This document shows positions 8,661 through 18,322 of a stretch of 64,000 nucleotides of DNA, piece after piece. Where the stretch lies: positions 42,313-106,312 of the forward strand of contig NZGG01000032.1 of assembly GCA_002690865.1 (NCBI GenBank), given 5' to 3'. The notes beneath the pieces were generated by a model. That model was not told where the DNA came from, searched no databases, and was given only the letters and a program-made list of their open reading frames with translations. A program made the position numbers and the translations under genes. This DNA is from Gammaproteobacteria bacterium. Lineage in GTDB: Bacteria > Pseudomonadota > Gammaproteobacteria > Pseudomonadales > Azotimanducaceae. Numbering within the stretch: position 1 is the first letter of the stretch; each line of letters opens with the position of its first letter.

Positions 8661-9151
8661 GTACCGAGCACGACTCTTGCACTAACATGGCCTGGCGCAG
8701 CCCGTCGATCAATAGAAATTTGTTCAACGGATACCCCATATTCCTCATGGAGTGCGCCTACCCAGCCAATCAGATCATTAAAAACAACATTATCAAACCA
8801 TACCGATACTACATCACCACTTTCGGGCTGAATTCTATTTGGTTGTATTCCTGATTCTTTGGCTGCATTACTTATATCTGTGATTAAAGATTGACCTGTA
8901 GATCTCTGCTTCATCGCCCCAGAAACCGCCCTCACCTGCTGTTCACTAGAGCGCATGTATTGTAAAAGACTAAATTGGGTATCGCGTTGTCTAAGACTAG
9001 CTTCATGATAATAATGAATGGGTAACCAGATAACCGTGTACAGAGCTAGCACTCCCAAGCTTAAAACTAAAACCTTTAGCGCAGATCGTTCTCTCACATC
9101 AAGCGAGTTCAATCTTTCAAGTTGATGACTAAAAGCTTTCTTAAAACTCAT
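8657..9151 (-). CDS. gspM: type II secretion system protein M
   Basis: Last gene of the gsp operon, 164 residues. GspM is a bitopic inner-membrane protein that pairs with GspL in the assembly platform. A short cytoplasmic N-terminus is followed by one hydrophobic segment (about residues 25-45, LKVLVLSLGVLALYTVIWL) and a periplasmic domain with a ferredoxin-like fold near the C-terminus. Its start overlaps the gspL stop by four bases. Sequence conservation is weak in this family, so position in the operon and topology carry the assignment. Confidence 0.82.
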   Translation of the reverse strand: MSFKKAFSHQLERLNSLDVRERSALKVLVLSLGVLALYTVIWLPIHYYHEASLRQRDTQFSLLQYMRSSEQQVRAVSGAMKQRSTGQSLITDISNAAKESGIQPNRIQPESGDVVSVWFDNVVFNDLIGWVGALHEEYGVSVEQISIDRRAAPGHVSARVVLGT

Positions 9152-10338
9152 CCTCCTTCTCCAAATAACTTAATTTTCAGACTTCCACGGACCAAATCAG
9201 TCTGCTGCGATATTGTGCTTATCTCTGCATTCAATCCCACCTTATTTAAGGTGTCTACAAAATCCACTAACTTTTCAGAGCGGGATGTCGCAACCTGCAT
9301 AACCAAATCCCCACGGCTTTTATTATAATTAATATTATTTACCACGATCTCTGAACCTGGGAGGTGAGCTACAGTATCTCCTAATATTTGAAGAAAATTT
9401 GCAGCCTCCGGCATGCCACTCAACCGAGCACTCCATCTCCGGCGAAGATCTCGGATGTTATTGTCCCCTGGGAAAACGTCCCTATAGAGCGCACTGATCT
9501 CATCGGAGTATTGATCAGCCGCATAATCAAGAAAAGCACCCTGAGCTAACAACAAAGAAAGGTACAAAAAAAGGGTACACCCAGCAATGATTGAAGCTGT
9601 CCTCCATACGCCCTTATTACCTTCCTTTTCCGTTGTAACTTGGAATTCGCCTTGAAGTAAATTTAGTTCATCTCCACGATAATTTTCCACCAATAACTTA
9701 AGTCCATCTTCTTTTTCTGCATGCAGCGTGACCGAGGATTTTGTTTCGATTTGTGCAATTTCCATACTCAATTGATCTATCTTCTTATCAGGAATGTGCA
9801 AAGCAATATCATCGGATTCGTTGATTAAACCAACTACCATTGCTAACTGCTTTACAGGAGCGCAGAAGCCCGTTCGATCAACTCTTCGTATATGCGCCCT
9901 CTCGCCCTCAATGGTAATACAAGTTTTTTGACCCGAAGGTGAGAGCAGTGTATCAACGGTCATAATGGTGGGCTCGAGACCAACTCCTTTTAATTGAGTG
10001 AGGTGACGGCGCATATCCTCTAACGCATTGATGCACACCACAAATTCCCCAGACTTATTCTTTCCCCCAAGGGCGATATGACACATCTCGATATCAACTG
10101 CCAATTTTTCCTCTACTGCGTAAGGCAATGCTTGGGTTATGTGCCGAGTTTGCCGACTGGGCACTATCGCGGTAGTAAGTAATACTTTTTCTCCTGGAAC
10201 AAGGGCTACAATATCCCCTTGCCATGAAACTTCTCTTAGGTCTTTCGCGACAGTTTCTATCGTACCAAAACCGGCTAAAGTTTCGGGACCCGTCGCTACC
10301 CAGTCACATTGCTCGGCTAATCGAATAAATAATGTCAT
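9148..10338 (-). CDS. gspL: type II secretion system protein L
   Basis: GspL, 396 residues, links the cytoplasmic ATPase GspE to the inner-membrane platform. The first roughly 240 residues form the actin-like cytoplasmic domain, with the GspL-type start (LFIRLAEQCDWVATGPE) and LVPGEKVLLTTAIVPSRQ. One transmembrane helix follows (about 250-270, ASIIAGCTLFLYLSLLLAQG), then a periplasmic domain. The gene is separated from gspK by three bases and overlaps gspM by four. Confidence 0.88.
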   Translation of the reverse strand: MTLFIRLAEQCDWVATGPETLAGFGTIETVAKDLREVSWQGDIVALVPGEKVLLTTAIVPSRQTRHITQALPYAVEEKLAVDIEMCHIALGGKNKSGEFVVCINALEDMRRHLTQLKGVGLEPTIMTVDTLLSPSGQKTCITIEGERAHIRRVDRTGFCAPVKQLAMVVGLINESDDIALHIPDKKIDQLSMEIAQIETKSSVTLHAEKEDGLKLLVENYRGDELNLLQGEFQVTTEKEGNKGVWRTASIIAGCTLFLYLSLLLAQGAFLDYAADQYSDEISALYRDVFPGDNNIRDLRRRWSARLSGMPEAANFLQILGDTVAHLPGSEIVVNNINYNKSRGDLVMQVATSRSEKLVDFVDTLNKVGLNAEISTISQQTDLVRGSLKIKLFGEGG

Positions 10339-10341
10339 GAT

Positions 10342-11316
10342 CTAACTTTTTAAGTCATCACTTTCTTTCATGGGAAGCACCTTACGAGAACGATTACGGG
10401 AAATAACCCTCATGGATCCATCATTTTCCCGTTGAATAACACTGGTAAGATAGCCGAAACTATCTCCATATTGAGCACGTATTTGAACCTCAAAAAAGTT
10501 GGATTGTACACTAAGACCAACTTCATTTATGGCTAAACGTACCATCGGAGATGACTGCAAAAATTCAGCGATAGAATTGTATGGCCCCTGTGCTTCACGC
10601 GAATATCCTATTCCATTATCAACTTCGCTTGTCAGATCTGACGGTAACGTATTGAGTATACCAAGTTCTGCAGTGTTTATATTTAAGGGGATATCAAATC
10701 CAGGCAATACGCTTAGACTCTCTTGTAATTGCTCGAAGGATGACATATCCATATCTAAGATAAGATTTAATTCGGTTAAATCAGTATATGGCTGGCCGCT
10801 AGTCCGATAGGGCAAGTCAAGCCCGAGGTAGTCATAATCTTCCGCTCCCAGAGCGCGGGCAGCCCCATCCTCGTCGATCCAATCAAGCAAACGATGAAGA
10901 AATATTGAATCGACGCCTGTATCAAGAAGAAGCTTGGTGAAACGTCTCCTCATTTCAGAACCGCGATCTCCTTCCAAAACAAGAGAATTAACATTAAATT
11001 TACTCTGAAGATCGATAATATTAATCATGACTTCACCGTCCTCAAATTCAAAATAAATATTTTTTTTTGCCCATGGCTCTTTTAGGTGATCTATACCGGG
11101 AGAGTCCGTGTGATCCTGCCAAAGGATCTGGCGGGCTAGCTCTTCTCCACCAAGTGCGTATAAAGCAACCTGTGTATGACCATAGCTATTTCTTACCTGA
11201 TGAATCGCGAAATTTTGGTTTCGAATCATCGATACGCACACGACAGTAATTATGACGACCAAAAGCAATACTGAAATTAGCGCTACGCCTGATTCCATCC
11301 TTCCAAGATTTTTCAT
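10342..11316 (-). CDS. gspK: type II secretion system minor pseudopilin K
   Basis: GspK, 324 residues, is the large minor pseudopilin at the pseudopilus tip. The N-terminal type IV prepilin-like segment (ESGVALISVLLLVVIITVV) has the unusual glycine-valine cleavage context typical of GspK, not G-F. The large periplasmic domain contains the NINTAELGILNTLPSD motif characteristic of the family. The start overlaps the gspJ stop by four bases. It would be processed by the prepilin peptidase, which is not encoded in this window. Confidence 0.93.
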   Translation of the reverse strand: MKNLGRMESGVALISVLLLVVIITVVCVSMIRNQNFAIHQVRNSYGHTQVALYALGGEELARQILWQDHTDSPGIDHLKEPWAKKNIYFEFEDGEVMINIIDLQSKFNVNSLVLEGDRGSEMRRRFTKLLLDTGVDSIFLHRLLDWIDEDGAARALGAEDYDYLGLDLPYRTSGQPYTDLTELNLILDMDMSSFEQLQESLSVLPGFDIPLNINTAELGILNTLPSDLTSEVDNGIGYSREAQGPYNSIAEFLQSSPMVRLAINEVGLSVQSNFFEVQIRAQYGDSFGYLTSVIQRENDGSMRVISRNRSRKVLPMKESDDLKS

Positions 11317-11999
11317 TCTCTCGGACTCACGTAGTTTTGGCCAGTGCCCTCTATTTCCTGTCGCTCTTCTGTTCGGTTGAATGATAGGATCCCATCCATA
11401 GGTGCAGACAGCTCAGGTAACGCAAAGGTCCTCCGGATCTCTCCGAGAGATTCAACTAAAAATGTTATCTCAAGACCCACCGGTAGCACTTGTCTTGGAT
11501 TGGATATTGGCCAAATATCTATATATTCACCCTCTAAGGTTATTGCCCTTACCGAGAAACTCTCAACTCCTTTTAATAATTTCTGCAGCCGAGGTTCAGA
11601 GTCTTCAGCCCGGTCTAACACCAACCAAAAATAGCGGTACAGGGCTCCATCGGTTAGGCCATAAGCAACACGCTGCAACTCACTTCGAGTATGAAGTGCC
11701 GGGTTATTCCAACCAGTTCTAGATAGCTCTAAGATATATTCCCCTGATCCAATAACTAAAGCATTGGACAGATCACCATATTCGTCACGAATATTTCTTG
11801 CAACAACTTGGCTTATATCGCGGGAAATAACATTCAGAGCGCGACTTACATCATTGATGCTTTCATTACTGATATTTACGATAGATTGAGTAGTAATAAC
11901 TGACCGTAATAACTGAGTACTAGCCAAACTAATAATTGCAAAAATTGAAATAGCGACCAAGACCTCTATTAAGGTAAAGCCTCGCTCATACGATCGCAT
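11313..11999 (-). CDS. gspJ: type II secretion system minor pseudopilin J
   Basis: GspJ, 228 residues, a minor pseudopilin. The prepilin signal is short and classical: RGFTLIEVLVAISIFAIIS, cleaved between Gly and Phe with Glu at +5. The C-terminal beta-rich domain includes the GspJ-type VAYGLTDGALYRYFW. One base separates it from gspI and it overlaps gspK by four bases. It is expected to form the tip complex with GspI and GspK. Confidence 0.93.
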   Translation of the reverse strand: MRSYERGFTLIEVLVAISIFAIISLASTQLLRSVITTQSIVNISNESINDVSRALNVISRDISQVVARNIRDEYGDLSNALVIGSGEYILELSRTGWNNPALHTRSELQRVAYGLTDGALYRYFWLVLDRAEDSEPRLQKLLKGVESFSVRAITLEGEYIDIWPISNPRQVLPVGLEITFLVESLGEIRRTFALPELSAPMDGILSFNRTEERQEIEGTGQNYVSPRE

Positions 12000-12000
12000 G

Positions 12001-12387
12001 TCAATAGCGCCCCATGAAACTTATTAGCTGAGTAGCTGCTACTTCAAGATTAGAATCTTGAAATACAGTGACTTCAATTCGGCGCATCAATGGATTTTCA
12101 GTATCCAAAACTCTAACTTCGATCTGCCAAGTTTGACCCACCATAGTTTTTGCGAAGCGCTCAGTGCCTATAGCGGGGAAATGTTCCTCTCGGCTCGATA
12201 GCATATGAATTTTTGCAATCTCATTTTCTGCTATCCATTGAGCAACAACCCTTTCCTTGAGACCTCTCGATTGAATTACAGACTCCGTCACACTCTTAAA
12301 TACTGTCGTAGAAACAATTGCAACGATAGATAGGGCTATTATGACTTCTATTAGAGTAAAGCCTTTATTGTTTGAGCCAATCAACAT
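12001..12387 (-). CDS. gspI: type II secretion system minor pseudopilin I
   Basis: GspI, about 128 residues. The prepilin signal KGFTLIEVIIALSIVAIVS is clear, and the rest (AQWIAENEIAKIHML, then a short beta domain) matches GspI. The ATG at 12387 is preferred because it gives a compact leader of nine residues before the cleaved glycine-phenylalanine bond; an upstream ATG at 12399 adds four residues. Either way the gene starts inside gspH, overlapping its 3' end by 23 to 35 bases. Confidence 0.9.
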   Translation of the reverse strand: MLIGSNNKGFTLIEVIIALSIVAIVSTTVFKSVTESVIQSRGLKERVVAQWIAENEIAKIHMLSSREEHFPAIGTERFAKTMVGQTWQIEVRVLDTENPLMRRIEVTVFQDSNLEVAATQLISFMGRY

Positions 12388-12892
12388 CACTATAACCATC
12401 AGTCTTTAAAGTTTTAAGCAGTCCACTTTTTTTTTCTTGCCTGATATCCAGTTCAAAAGGGGTCATTTCCCCACTAGATAGCATCAAAACAGGTGGAGCA
12501 CCTCGCGCAAAAAAATCAAACGTCTTGCCTTCTACCCTAAGAGACAAGCTTAGTTCAAAATCTAATTTTCGCGGCCTAAAAGGGCTTTCGTTTAGCGGCT
12601 GCCATTCTTGATATTCCTCATCGTAACGAAAGAATTCATAGCCATAGACTCCTGCACCGTCATACCTTTTGATTTGTAAACCATAATCATTAGATTGCGT
12701 TACTGCTTTTTCGCTGAGCATTCTTATCAGAACCCTAATACGCTGTGATTCACGATCGAAATAATCAGACTGGGTAAACGATGGCAAACTGACCACTACA
12801 ATTCCTGTCATGAGCGAAACGATAAACAGTACGATCAAGACTTCTAGAAGGGTAAACCCCCTACTAAAGTTTGGATAGAATGATATCTGCAT
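12365..12892 (-). CDS. gspH: type II secretion system minor pseudopilin H
   Basis: GspH, 175 residues, a minor pseudopilin. The leader ends SRG and the mature protein begins FTLLEVLIVLFIVSLMTG. The C-terminal domain contains the beta-strand region seen in GspH (FDFFARGAPPVLMLSSGEM). The only available ATG lies 29 bases inside gspG, and its own 3' end overlaps gspI, so this gene is embedded at both ends. Confidence 0.9.
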   Translation of the reverse strand: MQISFYPNFSRGFTLLEVLIVLFIVSLMTGIVVVSLPSFTQSDYFDRESQRIRVLIRMLSEKAVTQSNDYGLQIKRYDGAGVYGYEFFRYDEEYQEWQPLNESPFRPRKLDFELSLSLRVEGKTFDFFARGAPPVLMLSSGEMTPFELDIRQEKKSGLLKTLKTDGYSDVDWLKQ

Positions 12893-13280
12893 CTAACCCC
12901 TCGCCACCATCTTTTTGGTCGGCGCCGTAAGAATAGACGTCCATCGTTCGACCCTCACTTACAAATCTGTATGGTTCACCCCACGGATCTATAGGGACTT
13001 TTTTTAGATATCCATCTGAATTCCAGCGACGAGGTTCCGGGTAACCCATTGGTTGATTAACAAGCGCCTCTAGACCTTGATCCGTGCTAGGGTAATGCCC
13101 ATTGTCTAATCGATAGAGTTCCAACGCATTTCCTATAGCCTGAATATCAGTAGCTGCCGCAGTAACTCTCGCTTCATCGGGGCGACCTATAATATTTGGG
13201 ACAATTAGAGCGCCGAGGATTCCAAGAATGACAACGACAACCATTATCTCAATCAGTGTAAAGCCAGCCATTCTTCCCAT
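12864..13280 (-). CDS. gspG: type II secretion system major pseudopilin G
   Basis: GspG, 138 residues, the major pseudopilin that forms the periplasmic fibre. The prepilin motif AGFTLIEIMVVVVILGILG is followed by the hallmark GspG segments ALELYRLDNGHYPSTDQGL and EPRRWNSDGYLKKVPIDPWG. The acidic C-terminal loop (DQKDGGEGLDADI) would bind calcium in this family. An internal ATG three codons in gives an even shorter leader. It lies 51 bases after gspF. Confidence 0.96.
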   Translation of the reverse strand: MGRMAGFTLIEIMVVVVILGILGALIVPNIIGRPDEARVTAAATDIQAIGNALELYRLDNGHYPSTDQGLEALVNQPMGYPEPRRWNSDGYLKKVPIDPWGEPYRFVSEGRTMDVYSYGADQKDGGEGLDADIILSKL

Positions 13281-13331
13281 ATTTGTCTCCCTAGTAAATT
13301 TTTTCTTGCTTACTCACAATTAGTTATAGCC

Positions 13332-14552
13332 CTATATTACTAGCTGATTTAAGTTGATAATCGGTAACAGGATAGCCATTACAATCGCAAACACAGCGCC
13401 ACCCATTAAAATCAACATCAGCGGTCCAAACAAACTAAGCAGCATACTCATCAGCCCTTCAACATCTTGCTGCATATACACGGAAACCTTCTGTAGCATA
13501 TCATCGAGTTCACCGCTTGCCTCTCCACTTGCAATCATATGTAGCATCATCGGGGGGAAATAACCGCTTTGATCCAGAGCAATGTTCAAACTCGACCCCT
13601 CACTTACGTTGACGGTGGCCTCCGCTATTTTTTGTTTTAGCCAAGAGTTCGAAAGCACTTCTCCAGCGATTCTCAACGCCTCGACTAAAGGCACCCCACT
13701 AGACGATAATATAGCTAAAGTGCTTGAAAATTGAGATGCATTAATACCCCTACTTAATTTTGAAACAATGGGTACATGCAATAACCTGCGGTCGTAAGCA
13801 AGGCGGACAGATGGCATCGCCAACAGGCGATGAGCCATTATAACCAACAAAGCTAAGCCCACTATGACAAGGAATCCATAATGCGCCACAAAAGCGCTCA
13901 ACGATATGATAAACCTAGTCAGGAGCGGTAATTGCTGTCCTGTATCTGCAAAAACTTCAACTATATCTGGAACTACATATCCAAGGAGACCGATCAAGAT
14001 CACTAAAGTAAGTAAAAACAAAATAACGGGGTAGATTAATGCTTGTTGTATTCTCGATCGAGCCTGTTGTTGTGTTTCAGTAAAATCAGCAAGTCGATTC
14101 AGAACTAAATCGAGATGCCCGGCCGACTCACCAGCGGCTACCGTGGCCCGGTACAATCCAGGAAACGCGCTTGGATAATTTGCCAAGCTATTAGCAAGGG
14201 AATAACCTTCCATTACTTTTGATCTCACAGCAACTAGCATCTTATGGACTCGGGGCGTTTCAGATTGTTTAGAAACAGCTAGCAGGGCCTCTTCTACCGG
14301 TAATCCGGCCCCAATTAAGGTTGCCATTTGTCTCGTGACCAACGCCCTCTCTTTAACCTTTAAAGATGCTGCAAACCATTCTCGCGGCAAAAATCTAGCA
14401 TGGTGACTGCTGTCTACCGTAAGAGCAACAGAGAGTGGTGCGAGACCTCTATCACGCAATATCTGACGTACTTGACGGTTACTATCCCCTTCTAAAACCC
14501 CTTTTTGCTCTCTTCCTTGCTTGTCAAGAGCAACATACTCAAAAGCAGCCAA
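13332..14552 (-). CDS. gspF: type II secretion system inner-membrane protein F
   Basis: GspF, 406 residues, the polytopic platform protein. Two repeated T2SSF domains are seen: about 70-195, ending in a membrane span (VILFLLTLVILIGLLGYVVP), and about 270-400, ending near LLPIINLNQLVI. Family motifs include RQMATLIGAGLPVEEAL and MMLHMIASGEASGELDDML. The N-terminal 60 residues form the usual small cytoplasmic domain. It follows gspE after three bases. Confidence 0.95.
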   Translation of the reverse strand: MAAFEYVALDKQGREQKGVLEGDSNRQVRQILRDRGLAPLSVALTVDSSHHARFLPREWFAASLKVKERALVTRQMATLIGAGLPVEEALLAVSKQSETPRVHKMLVAVRSKVMEGYSLANSLANYPSAFPGLYRATVAAGESAGHLDLVLNRLADFTETQQQARSRIQQALIYPVILFLLTLVILIGLLGYVVPDIVEVFADTGQQLPLLTRFIISLSAFVAHYGFLVIVGLALLVIMAHRLLAMPSVRLAYDRRLLHVPIVSKLSRGINASQFSSTLAILSSSGVPLVEALRIAGEVLSNSWLKQKIAEATVNVSEGSSLNIALDQSGYFPPMMLHMIASGEASGELDDMLQKVSVYMQQDVEGLMSMLLSLFGPLMLILMGGAVFAIVMAILLPIINLNQLVI

Positions 14553-14555
14553 AAG

Positions 14556-16019
14556 TTAATCGTCCATCGTCTGGCGAAGAACTTCATCTATTGTAGTCAG
14601 ACCTTCTAAAACTTTTTGTCTTCCATCGTCGCGAATTCCAGGGGACTGGGCTCTTGCATGTGCTTCTATATCCAACTCTGAAGCCCCGCTATGAATCATT
14701 CTTCGAATATCATCATCAATTTGTATAACTTCATAAATACCCATCCGACCTTGATAACCCTCGTGAGCGCAGTTATCGCAACCTTTAGCACGAAATAGCT
14801 GCGGGCGAGGCCGTTTTTTCGCCTTCAAGAATTGGCACTCATATGCATCAGCTTTATACTGCTCTTTACAATCAGTGCAAAGGACTCGAACTAGTCTTTG
14901 CGCGACAACACCAACAATACTATTACTAAGCAAATAAGGTTGCACTCCCATATTCTCTATGCGGGTGAGGGCCCCAATCGCTGTGTTGGTATGTATAGTT
15001 GAAAGCACCAAATGACCCGTTAAGCTTGCCTGCACGGAAATATCCGCTGTTTCAGAATCGCGAATTTCTCCTACCATAACCACATCCGGGTCTTGGCGTA
15101 AGATAGCGCGCAAACCTTTAGCAAAGGTCATATTTGCCCTCGTATTTACCTGAGTCTGACCTACACCTTCTACATCATATTCAATAGGATCCTCCACCGT
15201 TAGAATATTACGAGAACGATCATTTAATTGATCAAGACATGCATAAAGCGTGGTAGATTTGCCAGAACCAGTAGGACCAGTCACTAAAATTATGCCATGC
15301 GGTCTGCGCACCAAAGAAATCATCGCTTCTAGATTAAATTCATTCATACCCAAATGTGAAAGGTCACGTCTACCCTCCTGCTTATCAAGCAATCGCATAA
15401 CTACTCGCTCGCCCTTACTGGCTGGTATTGTAGACACACGAACATCCACTTCCTTACCACCAACTAAAACCGAAATTCGCCCATCCTGAGGCAATCTTTT
15501 CTCAGCTATATCAAGCTTAGCCATCACTTTGATGCGTGAAACCAGTAATGGAGCAAGCGCCCTTCGCGGGCTCACAACTTCACGTAAAACACCATCAACC
15601 CTAAATCTAATGACTAGGCGTGCCTCATAAGTCTCCACATGGACATCTGAGGCACCAACCTTCACAGCTTCGGTCAGAACACTATTAATCAATTTTATAA
15701 TGGGTGCGTCATCCTCTTGCTCTAGCAAATCACCGGTTTCTGGAAGGGCATCCATAATACTGCTTAGATCCATATCTTCCCCAAGGTCTTCAATCATCTG
15801 CATAGCCTCACCAGAATCATTCTGGTAGCTCAGCGAAAGCTGCTTATCGAACGTGCTTACATCAGTCAGGCGAAACTCAAGATGTCTACCTACAAAACGC
15901 TGAACCTCAGCGTAAGCAGTGGAAGATAGTCCCTCTTTATAGAGAACGGTTTCAGCATCTGGAGCTACTAATACCCCATTGCGTTTGGCAAATCCGAAGG
16001 GAAGTCTTATAACTGGCAT
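14556..16019 (-). CDS. gspE: type II secretion system ATPase E
   Basis: GspE, 487 residues, hexameric cytoplasmic ATPase that powers pseudopilus assembly. Walker A is GPTGSGKS at 248-255; the Asp-box and Walker B region is PDVVMVGEIRDSETADI. A tetracysteine zinc site is formed by Cys381, Cys384, Cys414 and Cys417. It is the first gene of the visible operon. An AT-rich 185-base gap precedes it and probably holds the promoter. The secretin gspD and gspC, often upstream of gspE, are not here and must be encoded elsewhere. Confidence 0.96.
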   Translation of the reverse strand: MPVIRLPFGFAKRNGVLVAPDAETVLYKEGLSSTAYAEVQRFVGRHLEFRLTDVSTFDKQLSLSYQNDSGEAMQMIEDLGEDMDLSSIMDALPETGDLLEQEDDAPIIKLINSVLTEAVKVGASDVHVETYEARLVIRFRVDGVLREVVSPRRALAPLLVSRIKVMAKLDIAEKRLPQDGRISVLVGGKEVDVRVSTIPASKGERVVMRLLDKQEGRRDLSHLGMNEFNLEAMISLVRRPHGIILVTGPTGSGKSTTLYACLDQLNDRSRNILTVEDPIEYDVEGVGQTQVNTRANMTFAKGLRAILRQDPDVVMVGEIRDSETADISVQASLTGHLVLSTIHTNTAIGALTRIENMGVQPYLLSNSIVGVVAQRLVRVLCTDCKEQYKADAYECQFLKAKKRPRPQLFRAKGCDNCAHEGYQGRMGIYEVIQIDDDIRRMIHSGASELDIEAHARAQSPGIRDDGRQKVLEGLTTIDEVLRQTMDD

Positions 16020-16204
16020 AGATATATCTTTATAATTTTTAAAAAATTGATTATCAACTGTTATTTATTAAATCAAAAAAATCCTTGGTAAATATTTAAC
16101 CAAAAGTTTCATTTGATTGCGATTCACAAACTCCGCGACAAGATAAAGGCAAGATAGCTATATTATTGTACTAAGGACATGTACAAATACATATAAGATC
16201 ACTA

Positions 16205-17230
16205 TCAATTAGACTCCAGAAGATACCGATTCACCAATTTTATGCGCTCCTCCACGTGAGGGTGTGTGGAGAAGTATTTGAAAAGGCCATCATCAATTTT
16301 TTTACTTTCATTTTCTGCGTTCACACTAATACGCTGCAGCATACTAGAAAAATGCTGGACCGAAATATGTTGTTCATGCATAGACTTAACTGCAAAACTA
16401 TCGGCTTCCAACTCAAATTCACGGGAATACGCCAAATCTGCCATTAGTGTGGGTAAGCCAACGATTAAATCAATATTTCCAAGATCACCCGTAATCAAAA
16501 ACACTAATATACTAATGACAGACCCCTGCAATACACGACGCAGAATATGCCGATGATGAAGATGCCCCAACTCATGATAGACGATAGCTATTAGCTCGTT
16601 ATCGTCATACAAAATATCAAACAGATCATCGGTCAGCACGATAGAGCCATCAGGTAAAGCAAATGCATTCGCTCCCTCACTAGAGCGAAAATGAATGGAG
16701 GCCCCGAGTGAGGAATGCTGCTTGAGTAGGGGTTGAAGTAAATCTCTCACCTCCCGCTGCTTTGATGCAGCTAATTCCGAAGAATCAAATAGGCTATAGT
16801 CAAGCGCATCAATACTCCCTGCACCGATAGCCTTCGTTAATTCCTCCGGAAGCCTCTCCACGACAAGTTTTGTCCCGAGAGGTATCCCTTCCATTATTAG
16901 CCAACCACAAACAAGCAAAGCAAAAATCGTTGAAAAGATAACGGGAACGAGATGAGTTTCGATAGCATAGAGTATATTTTTCTTTCCGAGGTGCTCACCC
17001 GTCATTTTATCTATCGCCTCATTATCCTCGCTAATAAACTGGGCGCCCGAGGGAAAGTTTACTGTTCGCGGCACATTTCCAAGTCGAGATGAAATTTCAA
17101 CTAACGTAATTTTTTCTCGAATTAAAAACCGCCCAGAGGTAGTTTTAACCTCGAAGTACTTACTGACCATTCCTCCTACGGCAGGAGTAACCTGAGATGT
17201 TTTACCATCTGAATACTGACCGTTAATCAT
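16205..17230 (-). CDS. M48-family membrane metalloprotease
   Basis: Zinc metalloprotease of 341 residues. The catalytic motif HELGH lies in AIVYHELGHLHHRHIL. A later glutamate in FELEADSFAVK is the usual third zinc ligand, and the C-terminus has STHPHVEERI, typical of the family. A hydrophobic segment at about 95-115 anchors the protein. The first 90 residues are unusual, with no clear domain. It lies two bases after the DUF898 gene, so the two form a small operon. M48 proteases of this type act in envelope quality control, but the substrate is unknown. Confidence 0.88.
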   Translation of the reverse strand: MINGQYSDGKTSQVTPAVGGMVSKYFEVKTTSGRFLIREKITLVEISSRLGNVPRTVNFPSGAQFISEDNEAIDKMTGEHLGKKNILYAIETHLVPVIFSTIFALLVCGWLIMEGIPLGTKLVVERLPEELTKAIGAGSIDALDYSLFDSSELAASKQREVRDLLQPLLKQHSSLGASIHFRSSEGANAFALPDGSIVLTDDLFDILYDDNELIAIVYHELGHLHHRHILRRVLQGSVISILVFLITGDLGNIDLIVGLPTLMADLAYSREFELEADSFAVKSMHEQHISVQHFSSMLQRISVNAENESKKIDDGLFKYFSTHPHVEERIKLVNRYLLESN

Positions 17231-17232
17231 AG

Positions 17233-18231
17233 TTAATAGGCACCTATGTCAAAATCGAACACCTGACCTAACTCTTCTCCTAAGGCATCCACTTTTTCCT
17301 TTTCAGCGCTAGCAAACTCACCAAAATCACCTAAGGCATAAGGATTAATATGGTCAACGATATATTTCGTAAGCCTCACTTTAGCAACAGGAAGATAAAG
17401 ACCAAGACTTACAATGATCAAGAAAAGATTAGTCACATAGATTTTAAACAAACCATTGAACTCTAAGTCAGCAAGGAAGTAATGATTTTTAAGCCTTAAG
17501 GAATTATGGAAAAGGTTTATAAAAGCCATTTTTGCATAAACGAAAAGAATTCCGTAAAAGACAAGGGATACTAACATCATTTCTGGACCTGTTGAGCTTA
17601 ATAATACTACGCTCATTAAGCCGATGATAATAATCCCAATGAAAATCAGCAGAAAAATCTTGCCATAGTCTTTGTAAGTCGCATGGAATTTAAAATTAGT
17701 AGTTCCGTAAGCACTATTAGCCGCAATAAAACGATTAAGCTTTAAAAGCGTCATCGGGTAAAGTAAGCCGATTGATATCACGCCTAATAGTGGCCAAACA
17801 TACAAAGCCACAAAAGCGTCCTGGTACCCACCATTAAAACGAAATTGAACCCCTCGCCAGGCTGTCATGCGATTACGAAACGCCAGAGATCGAATCACTA
17901 AATAAGGTATAGCTATGAACATCATAAGAGCCAAAAAAACGCCAACGATGGGATAGAAATTACTAATCACCAGATAAAAAACAAAGCAAGTTACTGCAAT
18001 CAGACGACCTTTCAAGATTGTCAAAGGATCCGCAAGATATTGAAAACTGGAATCATCAAGGAATAGATTTGCATAAAAATATCGATTATTTCGCACAGTT
18101 GCCCATGCCGAATAAATTCCGATCGTAATAATAGTTAGAAGTGTGTTAACACACCAAATTTTGAAGTATTCATAACCTTCTCCCTTGAAATCAAGTGAAA
18201 GAGGTCTGCTCGGTTCTTCGCAATCTTTCAT
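17233..18231 (-). CDS. DUF898 (YjgN-like) membrane protein
   Basis: Polytopic inner-membrane protein of 332 residues, DUF898 family. It starts with the family's LDFKGEGYEYFKIWCVN and has a repeated architecture: each half contains an F-x-G-x-G/F-x-G element followed by a TLLTIITIGIYSAWA-like membrane hairpin; the second copy is LFLIIVSLGLYLPVAKVR. The function is unknown. It is the first gene of a pair with the M48 protease and is divergent from pyrB. Confidence 0.85.
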   Translation of the reverse strand: MKDCEEPSRPLSLDFKGEGYEYFKIWCVNTLLTIITIGIYSAWATVRNNRYFYANLFLDDSSFQYLADPLTILKGRLIAVTCFVFYLVISNFYPIVGVFLALMMFIAIPYLVIRSLAFRNRMTAWRGVQFRFNGGYQDAFVALYVWPLLGVISIGLLYPMTLLKLNRFIAANSAYGTTNFKFHATYKDYGKIFLLIFIGIIIIGLMSVVLLSSTGPEMMLVSLVFYGILFVYAKMAFINLFHNSLRLKNHYFLADLEFNGLFKIYVTNLFLIIVSLGLYLPVAKVRLTKYIVDHINPYALGDFGEFASAEKEKVDALGEELGQVFDFDIGAY

Positions 18232-18322
18232 CTCCTACCCCCTATAGATTCAAAGTTACATCATACAAAACATTTCCAAAAGACGACGAAAGTTTTGTGT
18301 TATGACTAGCGGATGGACTACA

